Shown here in pieces: positions 24,553-33,026 of a stretch of DNA of 64,000 nt. The position numbers and the translations under genes are program-made. The stretch lies in the NCBI GenBank assembly GCA_025455885.1, contig JALOLR010000003.1, forward strand, positions 208,019 through 272,018, written 5' to 3'. Within the stretch, counting starts at the first letter, position 1; every line of letters starts with the position of its first letter. Under the pieces are notes generated by a model. It did no database searches and was not told the DNA's origin. It worked only from the letters and a program-made list of their open reading frames with translations. The DNA comes from Acidimicrobiales bacterium (lineage in GTDB: Bacteria; Actinomycetota; Acidimicrobiia; Acidimicrobiales; Acidimicrobilacustridaceae).

Positions 24553-25686
24553 TCAGAACAGGTCCATGCCGCACAGGGCCCGCCCGGCGAAGTCGAACAA
24601 CGCATCGGAGGTGGGCGCCATCACGAACCCCGCCCGGGCGTCACGGTAGGGCCGATCGATGCCCACCTGCTTGGAGAACGCCGCGCCCCCCGCGACCCTC
24701 AGGGCGGTCTCGGTGACCGACAACGCCATCTCGTTGCAGCCCGCCTTGGTGGCCAGCACGGCGAGCACCGTCCCCTCGTCGGGTTCGGCCACCCGCCGGG
24801 CGGTGTCGGCGAGGAGAGTCTCGTGGGCTCGCAGCGAAGTCCACGCCTTGGCCACGTAGGCCCGCACGGTGGGCAGGTCGGCGATCGCGGTGTCGAGGTG
24901 GTCGAAGCGGGACCCGCTGACGTGGGCCACCGCCCGGTCGAGGGCCGCCCGGGCCAACCCGACCGACACCGCCGAGTTGCCGAGCGCGAACCACGGCAGG
25001 ACGATCTGCATCATCTGCCCGAAGCCGCTCGCCGCCGGCCCGAGGCGGTCGGCCTCGGTGACGGTCGCCGAGAGGTTCGCCGGGGCGGAGTCGTTGCCCC
25101 GCAGGCCGAGCCCGTCGAAGCGCCCGTCCACCGAGACGCCCGGTTGGGTGCGGCGCACGAGGTACAGCTCGGACTCCATCGGCCCACCGACGTCGGCGGG
25201 CCGGACCGACGACACCCACACGTCGGCTTCCCGGGCCGAGGTCACCCAGCTCTTCCTGGCCTCGAGCAGCCATCCGCCGTCGGTGGGCTGGAGCTGCGAC
25301 ACCGGAGCCCAGAAGTGGCTGCGCGATCCGGCCTCGGAGAAGGCCAGGGTCGCCAGTGCCGAACCCTCGGCGAGCTCTCGCCGCAGGTCCTCACGCCCGC
25401 CGTCCGCGGTGGCGTCGATGACCGCGCTCGACACGAGGTGCATGAGCAGCACCATCGACGTCGATCCGCAGGCGTGGGCGACCGACGACATCGTCGTCAC
25501 GAACTGCGCAGGCGTCGCCCCGAGCCCGCCGACGTCCTCGGGCAGCAGGAGCCCGAGCAGGCCCTCCTCGGTCAGTGCGTCGATCGACGCCCGGGGGAAC
25601 ACCGCATCGGCGTCGACCCTGTCGGCTTCGGTCACCAGCACGGGCAGCGCCCGGTCGAGGCGGTCGCGGAGGGCAACGTCGTCCAT
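24553..25686 (-). CDS. acyl-CoA dehydrogenase-like flavoprotein, possibly monooxygenase-type
   Basis: 377 residues with the acyl-CoA dehydrogenase fold: LTEEGLLGLLLPEDVGGLGATPAQFVTTMSSVAHACGSTSMVLLMH, ATLAFSEAGSRSHFWAP, and ARKSWVTSAREADVWV in place of the usual INGxKxWITNG. The pattern near the N-terminus and the weak acyl-CoA motifs resemble the DszC/SfnB-type flavin monooxygenase branch used on organosulfur compounds. An ordinary dehydrogenase cannot be excluded. ATG 25686 has AAGGAA nine bases upstream. It is the first gene of the string with PhnD-like, radical SAM and DoxD-like genes, 40 bases before the next. Confidence 0.75.
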   Translation of the reverse strand: MDDVALRDRLDRALPVLVTEADRVDADAVFPRASIDALTEEGLLGLLLPEDVGGLGATPAQFVTTMSSVAHACGSTSMVLLMHLVSSAVIDATADGGREDLRRELAEGSALATLAFSEAGSRSHFWAPVSQLQPTDGGWLLEARKSWVTSAREADVWVSSVRPADVGGPMESELYLVRRTQPGVSVDGRFDGLGLRGNDSAPANLSATVTEADRLGPAASGFGQMMQIVLPWFALGNSAVSVGLARAALDRAVAHVSGSRFDHLDTAIADLPTVRAYVAKAWTSLRAHETLLADTARRVAEPDEGTVLAVLATKAGCNEMALSVTETALRVAGGAAFSKQVGIDRPYRDARAGFVMAPTSDALFDFAGRALCGMDLF

Positions 25687-25850
25687 GGCGGTCGTTCCTT
25701 CGTCGTCGGTGGGGCCCGTCGAAGCGGGTCGGGCGATGGCCGCCGAACGTAGTGAGGGCCCCGGCTTCGCGGAAGGGGACAGGAACCGGATTTCGGGATT
25801 GTTGTGATCTGTTCGGCCACGGCTCGCAGGCGTGCATGGTGGAATGAGGC

Positions 25851-27221
25851 GTGCTCGCCTCGCCCGCCCCGGCCGGGACCGGACCCCGCGATCGGCCCGC
25901 AGCCCGCGACGTCGCGCCGGTCGTCGGGGCGCCCGGGATCGGGTTGGTCGTGCCCACGGTCGCCGCACTCGCGGTGTGGGTCCTGTTCGTCGTCGTCGCC
26001 CGGGCGTGGGGCCTGCACCTGGAGGCGACGGGCACGAAGCTGGTGCTGTTCACCCCCCCGGTCCTCGGGGGCTACCGGCAGCAGGTCCCCGTGGCGCTGG
26101 TCCCGATCGTCGCGCTCGGGATCGGATTGGCGGTGGTGCTCCCGCGCGCCGCCGGTGCGGCGCGCTGGGCCGCCGTCGTGGCGTCGGCCACGGCCGGCGC
26201 CGTCGCGTGGTGGGTCGGGTTGGCGCTGGTCGACGGACCGTCGGGGCTGACCCGCGGGTTGTACTTCGACGCCGACTACGCGGCGGCGGTGCAGCGGGTC
26301 GCCTCCGGTCCGGGCGCGTTCCTGGCCGACTACGTGCCCACCCTCGCCGGCGAGCCGATCGCCCTGCGCGGGCACCCCCCGGGGTTCGCGTTGCTCTTCG
26401 GCGCCCTCGAGGCGATCGGCCTCGGCGGCGAGCGGTGGGCGGCGGTCGTCGTCATCGTCGTCTCCTTGTCCGCCGTGCCGGCCGTGCTCGTCGCCGTCCG
26501 GACGATCGCCGGGGAGGACTGGGCCCGCCGCAGCGCTCCCTTCGTGGCCCTCACCCCGGCGGCGACCTGGATCGTGACGTCCACCGACGGGGTGACCATG
26601 GCGACGGTGGCGTGGGCGGTGGCCCTCCTGGCGCTGGCCGGCCGGAGTGCTCGCACCCACCGGGCGGACCTCCTCGCCGTCGGGGCGGGGGTGCTGTCGG
26701 CGGCGGCGGTGCTGCAGTCCTACGGCATGGCCCTCGCCGCGGTCCCCGTCCTGGCGGTGGCGTGGCACCAGCGTCGGTGGCGACCGTTGCTGGTGGCCGG
26801 CACCGCAGCGGCAGGAGTGGTGCTGGCCGTCGCCGGGTGGGGGTTCTGGCTGCTCGACGGGCTCGACGCCACGTTGCGCGAGTACCACACGCTCGACGTG
26901 GAGCGCCCCTACGGGTACTTCCTGTTCGCCAACTTCGGGGCCTGGGCGCTGGCCCTCGGTCCTGCCACCGCGGCCGGGTTGGCGCTGCTGCGCGACCGGC
27001 GCATGTGGGTGATCGTCGGTGGAGGCCTGGCGGCGGCCGTGCTGGCCGGCGTGAGCGGGCTCTCCGAGGGCGAGGTCGAGCGGATCTGGCTCCCGTTCAC
27101 CCTGCTCGTCCTCCCGGCGGCGGCGTGCCTCTGGCGGAGCCGACGCCAGGCCACCGGGTGGTTGCTCGTCCAGGTCGGCTCCGCCGTCGTGTTCACCGGT
27201 GTCATCGGGGCCAACTGGTGA
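25851..27221 (+). CDS. multi-pass membrane protein, probable GT-C-type glycosyltransferase
   Basis: 456 residues with roughly ten to twelve hydrophobic segments separated by short loops. An acidic motif in a large extracytoplasmic loop (GLYFDADYAAAVQRV...) and a topology of alternating helices suggest a lipid-linked-sugar-dependent GT-C enzyme, but no family signature is decisive. It heads an operon with a nucleotide-sugar epimerase, a DUF2064 enzyme and a GT2 glycosyltransferase, which supports a role in making a glycolipid or cell-surface glycan. GTG start. Confidence 0.72.
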   Translation: MLASPAPAGTGPRDRPAARDVAPVVGAPGIGLVVPTVAALAVWVLFVVVARAWGLHLEATGTKLVLFTPPVLGGYRQQVPVALVPIVALGIGLAVVLPRAAGAARWAAVVASATAGAVAWWVGLALVDGPSGLTRGLYFDADYAAAVQRVASGPGAFLADYVPTLAGEPIALRGHPPGFALLFGALEAIGLGGERWAAVVVIVVSLSAVPAVLVAVRTIAGEDWARRSAPFVALTPAATWIVTSTDGVTMATVAWAVALLALAGRSARTHRADLLAVGAGVLSAAAVLQSYGMALAAVPVLAVAWHQRRWRPLLVAGTAAAGVVLAVAGWGFWLLDGLDATLREYHTLDVERPYGYFLFANFGAWALALGPATAAGLALLRDRRMWVIVGGGLAAAVLAGVSGLSEGEVERIWLPFTLLVLPAAACLWRSRRQATGWLLVQVGSAVVFTGVIGANW

Positions 27222-27261
27222 AGCCGGGCGCAGGCCGGGCCCGGGTAGCGGAGCGAGTCGG

Positions 27262-28329
27262 ATGAGCCGCGTCCTGGTGACCGGTGGGGCGGGCTTCATC
27301 GGGTCGACGGTCGTCGATCTCCTCGTCGAACGGGGTCACGAGGTGACGGTGATCGACAACCTCCATCCCCTCGCCCACCACCGCCACCCCGACCACCTCG
27401 CGCCCGGGGTGCGCTACCACTGGGTCGACCTCCGTGAGGGCGACGCGCTCGACGGTCTCGTGCGGGGCATCGACGTCGTGTGCCACCAGGCGTCGATGGT
27501 CGGCCTCGGGGTCGACTTCGACGACGTCGCCGACTACGTGGCCGACAACGATCTGGGGACCGCCAACCTCCTGCGGGCGCTGCACCGCGACCGGTTCGCG
27601 GGGCGCATCGTGCTGGCCAGCTCGATGGTCGTCTACGGCGAGGGTCGCTACCGGTGCCCGGCCCACGGTGTGGTGCGGCCCGGCCGTCGTCGGGCCGAGG
27701 ACCTGGCGGCCGGCGTCTACGAACCACCGTGCCCGGCGTGCGCCGGGCCCCTCGAGTCGGTCGACGTGCCCGAGGACGCCCCCCTCGAGCCGCGCAACGT
27801 GTACGCCGCCACCAAGCTCCACCAGGAGCACCTCTGCCAGAGCTACGCCGCCGACCACGACGGCACGCTCGTGGCGCTGCGCTACCACAACGTCTACGGC
27901 CCACGGATGCCGAGGAACACCCCCTACGCGGGGGTGGCGAGCATCTTCCGGTCGGCGGCCGAACGCGGTGAGGCCCCGCTGGTCTTCGAAGACGGCGGTC
28001 AGCGGCGCGACTTCGTGCACGTGCGCGACGTGGCGCGGGCCAACGTCGTCGCCGTCGAGGCCCCTCCCGACGTGGCCGGCGCCTTCAACGTGGCCTCGGG
28101 CGAGCCGCACACCGTGCTCGACATGGCGGAGGCCCTCGTGTCGGCGATCGCCGCCCGCGACGACGGTCCGCTCCCGCCCCCGCCCCGGGTGGTGGGCGGC
28201 CATCGACCCGGCGACGTCCGCCACATCGTGGCTTCCCCGGTGCGGGCCGCCGAGGTGCTCGGCTTCCGGGCCGGGATCGGCTTCGCCGAGGGGATGGCCG
28301 AGTTCGCCCATGCGCCGCTGAGGGACTGA
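27262..28329 (+). CDS. NAD-dependent nucleotide-sugar epimerase with zinc-ribbon-like insert (dTDP-L-rhamnose 4-epimerase-like)
   Basis: 355 residues. Extended SDR: TGGAGFIGS at the start, D31-type acidic residue after the second strand, ASSMVVYGEG, catalytic YAATK and RYHNVYGPRMPRNTPYAGVASIF. Between the Ser motif and the Tyr lies an insert with CPAH...CPAC, four possible zinc ligands (RYRCPAHGVVRPG, YEPPCPACAGPL). This insert is characteristic of the dTDP-L-rhamnose 4-epimerase group, which makes dTDP-6-deoxy-L-talose. ATG 27262. Forty bases after the membrane glycosyltransferase-like gene, six before the DUF2064 gene. Confidence 0.85.
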   Translation: MSRVLVTGGAGFIGSTVVDLLVERGHEVTVIDNLHPLAHHRHPDHLAPGVRYHWVDLREGDALDGLVRGIDVVCHQASMVGLGVDFDDVADYVADNDLGTANLLRALHRDRFAGRIVLASSMVVYGEGRYRCPAHGVVRPGRRRAEDLAAGVYEPPCPACAGPLESVDVPEDAPLEPRNVYAATKLHQEHLCQSYAADHDGTLVALRYHNVYGPRMPRNTPYAGVASIFRSAAERGEAPLVFEDGGQRRDFVHVRDVARANVVAVEAPPDVAGAFNVASGEPHTVLDMAEALVSAIAARDDGPLPPPPRVVGGHRPGDVRHIVASPVRAAEVLGFRAGIGFAEGMAEFAHAPLRD

Positions 28330-28334
28330 CCGGG

Positions 28335-29000
28335 GTGATCGTCTGCGTGCTCGCCAAGGAGCCTCGACCGGGCTTCGTCAAGACCCGCCTGTGCCCCCCG
28401 TTCACCCCTGACCAGGCCGCCGAGCTCGCCGAGGCCTGCCTGCACGACACCATGGACGCGGTGTCCGCGACGCCCGACTCGGTGCCGCTCGTCGTGCTCG
28501 ACGGGCGCCCCGGGTCATGGCTGCGCAGCGGGACCGGCTGCGTCCCCCAGGTCGACGGCGCCTTCGGTGACCGCCTCCAAGCGGCCGTGGACGAGGGGTT
28601 CCGGCGTCTCCCCGGAGGCCCGGTCGTGGTCATCGGGATGGACACCCCCCAGGTCACCCCCACGCTGCTCGTCCGGGCGCGGCGGGCGCTGGATCCGGGC
28701 GACGGCTCGACCGGCGACGAGAGCGGTTCGACCCGAGCGGTGCTCGGTCCGGCGACCGACGGCGGGTACTGGCTGATCGGCTTCTCCCGTCCGGTGGCGG
28801 GCGCGTTCGCGGGGGTCCTGATGAGCGCGTCGACGACCGGTGCCGCCCAGCTCGCCCGACTGGAGGAGTTGGGCTGTCGGACGGTGCTGATCGACGAGCT
28901 GACCGACGTCGACGACGCGGTCTCCGCCCGTCGTGTGGCCGACGCCGCCCCCGGCACCGGCTTCGCCCGTGCGCTGGCGAGGCTCGGACCGGCGCGGTGA
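28335..29000 (+). CDS. DUF2064/TIGR04282-family glycosyltransferase-like enzyme
   Basis: 221 residues. The N-terminus VCVLAKEPRPGFVKTRLCPPFTPDQAAELA is the family hallmark, a nucleotidyltransferase/glycosyltransferase GT-A-like fold. GMDTPQVTPTLL and VLGPATDGGYWLIGF complete the binding region. Members are linked to glycolipid and arsenosugar biosynthesis; exact reactions are poorly known. GTG start, only five bases after the epimerase stop, and GTGA overlap with the GT2 gene. Confidence 0.85.
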   Translation: MIVCVLAKEPRPGFVKTRLCPPFTPDQAAELAEACLHDTMDAVSATPDSVPLVVLDGRPGSWLRSGTGCVPQVDGAFGDRLQAAVDEGFRRLPGGPVVVIGMDTPQVTPTLLVRARRALDPGDGSTGDESGSTRAVLGPATDGGYWLIGFSRPVAGAFAGVLMSASTTGAAQLARLEELGCRTVLIDELTDVDDAVSARRVADAAPGTGFARALARLGPAR

Positions 29001-29659
29001 CCGCTCCGGCGGAGGTCGACGTGGTGCTGCCGGTGCTCGACGAGCGCGACGCCCTCCCGTGGGTGCTCGAGCGGATGCCCCCCGGGTTCCGGCCCCTCGT
29101 GGTCGACAACGGCTCGACCGACGGCTCGGCCGACGTCGCCCGAGGCCTGGGCGCCCGGGTCGTCGAGGAGCCCCGCCGGGGCTTCGGGTCAGCGTGCTAC
29201 GCCGGACTCTGCGCCGCCGAGGCCCCCTGGGTGGCCTTCATGGACTGCGACGCGTCCCTCGATCCCGGCGATCTCACGGCGGTGGCCGGAGGCGTCCTCG
29301 ACGGCTCGTTCGACCTGGTCCTGGGGGCCCGCGACGCGGCTCCGGGCGCGTGGCCGGTCCATGCCCGCCTGGCCAACCGGTACCTGGCTCGGCGGCTGCG
29401 GCGCCGGTTCGGCTTCGGGATCACCGATCTGGGCCCGATGCGGGTCGCCGACCGGGAGAGGCTGCTGTCGCTCGGACTCCGGGACCGCCGCTCGGGGTGG
29501 CCCCTCGAGATGCTGGTGCGGGCCGGCCAGGAGCAGTGGTCGGTCGGGGAGGTGGTGGTGCCCTACGCCCCCCGGCAGGGCCGGTCGAAGGTGACCGGGA
29601 CGGTCCGGGGGACCGTCCAGGCGGTGCGGGACATGCGGCGCCAGATCCGCCGCGCCTGA
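28997..29659 (+). CDS. GT2-family glycosyltransferase
   Basis: 220 residues. The GT-A core is clear: DVVLPVLDERDALPWVLERM, the nucleotide-binding VVDNGSTDGSADVARGLGARVV, the GFGSACYAGL helix and the metal-binding FMDCDASLDPGDL (DxD-like). C-terminally, the VHARLANRYLARRLRRRFGF and FGITDLGPMRVADRE segments resemble polyprenyl-phosphate sugar transferases of the DPM1/DUF2064 neighbour type. No membrane anchor is visible. Start GTG overlaps the preceding stop as GTGA. Last gene of the 25851-29659 operon. Confidence 0.85.
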   Translation: MTAPAEVDVVLPVLDERDALPWVLERMPPGFRPLVVDNGSTDGSADVARGLGARVVEEPRRGFGSACYAGLCAAEAPWVAFMDCDASLDPGDLTAVAGGVLDGSFDLVLGARDAAPGAWPVHARLANRYLARRLRRRFGFGITDLGPMRVADRERLLSLGLRDRRSGWPLEMLVRAGQEQWSVGEVVVPYAPRQGRSKVTGTVRGTVQAVRDMRRQIRRA

Positions 29660-29773
29660 CGCGTCGGCCCTCCGTGGGAGCATGCGGGGCGGGGCGCAGG
29701 CGACCGATGGATTCGGGCCGCTCGCGTCGTCATGATCGACGACGACCGACACACCCCGACCCCAGGAGGCCCC

Positions 29774-30193
29774 ATGTCGCTGCACCCGTACCTGTTCTTC
29801 TCCGGCACCGCCCGCGAGGCCATGACCCGCTACCAGCAGGTGCTCGGCGGCGAGCTCGAGATCATGGCGTTCTCGGAGATCCCCGACGGTGAGGATCCCG
29901 GCATGGAGATGGCGCCGGACGCCGTGATGCACGCCGCCCTCACCCTGGACGAGGCCACGATGATCATGGGGTCCGACGACCCGACCGGCGACGGCGGCGG
30001 GGTGAAGGGCGTGGCCCTGCACCTCGGCTTCACGGACCTCGACGAGGTGCGTCGCGTGTTCGACGCCCTCGCCGACGGCGGCGAGGTGCAGATGCCGCTC
30101 GCGCCGGTCTTCTGGTCGCCGCTGTTCGGGGCGTGCGTGGACCGCTTCGGCGTGTCCTGGATGCTGAGCGGCGAGGTCGAGGACGCCGGCTGA
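29774..30193 (+). CDS. VOC-superfamily PhnB-like protein
   Basis: 139 residues. MSLHPYLFFSGTAREAMTRYQQVLGGELEIMAFSE is the PhnB/YjdN-type glyoxalase-bleomycin-resistance (VOC) pattern. Paired beta-alpha units follow (HAALTLDEATMIMGSD, then LGFTDLDEVRRVFDALADGG), with FGVSW in the last strand. A ligand or metal-binding function is likely; the substrate is unknown. ATG 29774 with AGGAGG seven bases upstream is a strong start. It converges with the amidohydrolase gene. Confidence 0.85.
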   Translation: MSLHPYLFFSGTAREAMTRYQQVLGGELEIMAFSEIPDGEDPGMEMAPDAVMHAALTLDEATMIMGSDDPTGDGGGVKGVALHLGFTDLDEVRRVFDALADGGEVQMPLAPVFWSPLFGACVDRFGVSWMLSGEVEDAG

Positions 30194-30250
30194 CGCGGCG
30201 GGTCGACGCCGCTGCTGCGGTGTGGTCGATCCCCTTCGGCGTCGGGTGGG

Positions 30251-31972
30251 TCAGACCTCGACGGTGTAGGTGTCGCGCCCGGCCTTCAGCAGGGTGCCGG
30301 GCACGGCGCCGGTGGCCTCACCGTCGACGATGACGGTCGTGCCGTTGACCAGCACCCGTTCCACGCCGAAGGAGCCGGCGGTGAGGCGCTCGCACCCCCC
30401 CGGGAGGTCGGCCACCATGTGGGCGTTCTCGCTGCCCACCGTCTCGGGGTCGATCACCGCGATGTCGGCGGCCTTGCCGACCTCGAGGGTGCCGCGGTCG
30501 CGCAGGCCGAACAGCTCGGCGGGCACCTGGGTGATGAGCTGCACGGCCCGCTCGAGCGGCACCAGCTTGCGACCCCGGATCATGTCGCCGAGGAAGCGGG
30601 TGGGGTAGGTGGCGCCGCACATGCGGTCGAGGTGGGCGCCGGCGTCGGACCCGCCGATCATCGCCCGGGGGTCGTCCCACGCCTCGGCCCGCATCTTCCA
30701 GGTGGCGTCGTCCTTGTCCTTGGGTGCCGGCCACAGGATGGTGCGCAGCTCGTCGGCGGTCACGATGTCGAGCAGGGTGTCGAAGGGCTCGGTGCCCCGC
30801 TCGGCGCTGATGTCGGCGACCGTGCGGTTGGAGACGCCTTCGTTCTCCGGCGAGAACGTGTCCCCGATGACGTACTCGTCCCAGTCGGCCAGTCGTCGGT
30901 ACACGCCTGCTTCCTGGGAGTGCGAGGCCTCGAGCATCCGGGCCCGGACCTCGGGATCGCGGAGGCGGGTGATCCGCTCCTCGACGTCGACCTGGAGGAT
31001 GTCCTGCCAGCCGGGCAGCAGCCAGATGCCGCAGAACGTGAGGAAGTTCATGTTCATCGGCACGAGTACCGGCATGGTGAGCGCCACGACCCGTCCGCCC
31101 AACTCGGCGGCGCGGTCGCCGGCGGACAGCTGGCGGGGTACCCGATCGGCCTCCCGGCTGTCGATGGTGAGCACGTTCCAGTTGAGTGGTCGCTTGGCGG
31201 CGGCGCTCATCTCGGCCAGCAGCTCGATCTCGTGGTCCTCGAAGCGGTCGAGGCACCCCGGGACGATGCCCTCGAGGGTGGTGCCCTCGTGCCGGCCGGT
31301 CTCGGTGCACAGCGCCATGAGCTCCTCGGTGGTCGACCAGCGGCTCGGCACCGGCTGGCCGTCGCCGTCGCTGTGCGAGCCCGACAGCGTGGTCGAGAAC
31401 CCCAGCCCGCCGGCCTCGATGGCCGTGCGCAGCTCGGCGACCATCGCCTCGATCTGTTCGGGGCTGGCCTCGTTGCCGACGGCGTCGGCGCCCATCACGT
31501 AGCGGCGCAGCGCGCAGTGCCCGACGAGGAACCCGGCGTTGACGGCGATCTTGCCCTCGAACTTCGAAAGGTAGTCGGCGAAGGTCTCCCAGTCCCAGTC
31601 GATCTGGCGCAGGGCCGGGAGCGGCATGCCCTCGACCCTCGACATCATCTCCTGGAGGTACTCGGTCTCGGCGGGATCGGGGCGCAGAGGGGCGAGGGTG
31701 AAGCCGCAGTTGCCGGCGATCACCGTCGTGACGCCGTGGTTGGCCGAGGGCGACGCGCCCGGGTCCCACATGAGCTGGGCGTCGTAGTGGGTGTGGGGGT
31801 CGACCACGCCCGGCATCACGATGCGGCCGGTGGCGTCGGTGACGGTGGTGGCGTCCTCGGCGATGTCGCCGATGGCGACGATGCGCCCGTCGCGGATGCC
31901 GACGTCGGCGACCCGGGCCGGGGCCCCGGTGCCGTCGACGACCGTGCCGCCCCTGATGATCTCGTCGAGCAT
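30251..31972 (-). CDS. amidohydrolase, N-acyl-D-amino-acid deacylase family
   Basis: 573 residues, metal-dependent amidohydrolase fold. The beta-sandwich start IIRGGTVVDGTGAPARVADVGIRDGRI is followed by the metal-binding H60-T-H62 (VDPHTHYDAQ) and a GNCGFTLAPLRP segment typical of D-aminoacylases. IGGSDAGAHLDRM contains the catalytic Asp, and KAADIAVID is in the C-terminal barrel-closing strand. Many actinobacterial members are annotated as D-aminoacylases but their substrates are unverified. ATG 31972. Divergently oriented from the F420-type gene, with a perfect 17-base palindrome between them. Confidence 0.87.
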   Translation of the reverse strand: MLDEIIRGGTVVDGTGAPARVADVGIRDGRIVAIGDIAEDATTVTDATGRIVMPGVVDPHTHYDAQLMWDPGASPSANHGVTTVIAGNCGFTLAPLRPDPAETEYLQEMMSRVEGMPLPALRQIDWDWETFADYLSKFEGKIAVNAGFLVGHCALRRYVMGADAVGNEASPEQIEAMVAELRTAIEAGGLGFSTTLSGSHSDGDGQPVPSRWSTTEELMALCTETGRHEGTTLEGIVPGCLDRFEDHEIELLAEMSAAAKRPLNWNVLTIDSREADRVPRQLSAGDRAAELGGRVVALTMPVLVPMNMNFLTFCGIWLLPGWQDILQVDVEERITRLRDPEVRARMLEASHSQEAGVYRRLADWDEYVIGDTFSPENEGVSNRTVADISAERGTEPFDTLLDIVTADELRTILWPAPKDKDDATWKMRAEAWDDPRAMIGGSDAGAHLDRMCGATYPTRFLGDMIRGRKLVPLERAVQLITQVPAELFGLRDRGTLEVGKAADIAVIDPETVGSENAHMVADLPGGCERLTAGSFGVERVLVNGTTVIVDGEATGAVPGTLLKAGRDTYTVEV

Positions 31973-32014
31973 GGCGAACCCCTTCGTTGACGCCGGCGTG
32001 CGTCGGCGCACGTT

Positions 32015-32031
32015 TCTGACGAATCGTCAGA
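32015..32031. promoter_or_regulatory. perfect 17-base palindromic operator (TCTGAC-N5-GTCAGA family)
   Basis: TCTGACGAATCGTCAGA has two perfect 8-base arms around one central base. It lies between divergent genes, immediately next to a TACACT hexamer on the plus strand (32033-32038) that is also a possible -10 (TGTAAT) on the minus strand. Related copies precede the ALDH operon, the SDR-fadE30-ipdF operon and echA20. Confidence 0.8.
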
Positions 32032-32099
32032 TTACACTGCGGCGGTCATCACGCCACCTCGCGCGGCCGACCCGCCGAGGCACCACAGGGGGACAGCTC

Positions 32100-32990
32100 A
32101 TGGAGTTCTGGCACAGCACGGCCTTCATCGACCCGACCGAGCTGCCGGCGCTCGCCGTGGCCTGCGAGGACGCCGGCTTCGGCGGCCTGCTCGTCTCGGA
32201 CCACCTGCTCTATCCCGAGACCATCGCGTCGGCGTACCCCTACCAGGACGACGGCCAGGCGTTCTGGACCGCCGACACCCCGTGGATCGACTCGTGGGTG
32301 GCCATCGCCGCCATGGCCGCGGTCACCGAACGGGTGCGGTTCAGCCACGGCATCTACGTCTTCCCGCTGCGCAACCCCGTGGAGGTGGCCAAGCTGGCCG
32401 GATCGGCGGCGGTGATGTCCGGGGGCCGCGTCGCCCTCGGCGCGGGGGTGGGCTGGATGGCCGAGGAGTTCGAGATCCTCGGGGAGGACTACACCACCCG
32501 GGGACGGCGCACCGACGAGGGCTTCGAGGTGTGCCGCAAGCTGTGGACCGGCGAGAAGGTCAGCCACGACGGCGAGTTCTACTCGTTCCCGCCGGTCACC
32601 ATGTCCCCCGCCCCTCCGGGGGGGTCGATGCCGATCTGGATCGGCGGGCACTCGGAGCCGGCGCTGCGCCGCTCGGCCCGCAACGACGGATGGGTGGGCA
32701 ACGCCTACCCCCTCGACGAGGCCGACGCCGTCCTCGACCGACTCGACGCCCATCTGCGCGCCAACGGCCGGCACCTCGGCGACGGCTACGAGTGCATCCT
32801 CGGCATCTACTCGCTCGACCCCGACGACTTCCGCCGCTTCGCCGAGCGGGGGGTCACGGGATTCCTGGCCGCCCCGGCGATGTTGGCCGGCTACGACGCC
32901 GAGGCCAAGGGCGAGGCCGTCACCCTCGAGGCCCGACTGGCGGCGGTCGCCCGCTTCGGCCAGGACGTCATCGCTCCGCTCGCCGGCTGA
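32100..32990 (+). CDS. LLM-class F420-dependent-type oxidoreductase
   Basis: 296 residues, luciferase-like barrel. Characteristic parts: LAVACEDAGFGGLLVSDHLL, TERVRFSHGIYVFPLRNPVEVAKLAGSAAVMSGGRVALGAGVGWMAEEF and MPIWIGGHSEPALRRSARNDGWVG, typical of F420-dependent oxidoreductases of steroid- and hydrocarbon-degrading actinobacteria. ATG 32100 follows a GGGGGA stretch. It shares the palindromic operator 32015-32031 with the divergent amidohydrolase gene, so both probably respond to the same signal as the HIP operon. Confidence 0.87.
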   Translation: MEFWHSTAFIDPTELPALAVACEDAGFGGLLVSDHLLYPETIASAYPYQDDGQAFWTADTPWIDSWVAIAAMAAVTERVRFSHGIYVFPLRNPVEVAKLAGSAAVMSGGRVALGAGVGWMAEEFEILGEDYTTRGRRTDEGFEVCRKLWTGEKVSHDGEFYSFPPVTMSPAPPGGSMPIWIGGHSEPALRRSARNDGWVGNAYPLDEADAVLDRLDAHLRANGRHLGDGYECILGIYSLDPDDFRRFAERGVTGFLAAPAMLAGYDAEAKGEAVTLEARLAAVARFGQDVIAPLAG

Positions 32991-33026
32991 GGCGACCCGG
33001 CGCGCCCGGCTTCGGCGCGCCCCGCC

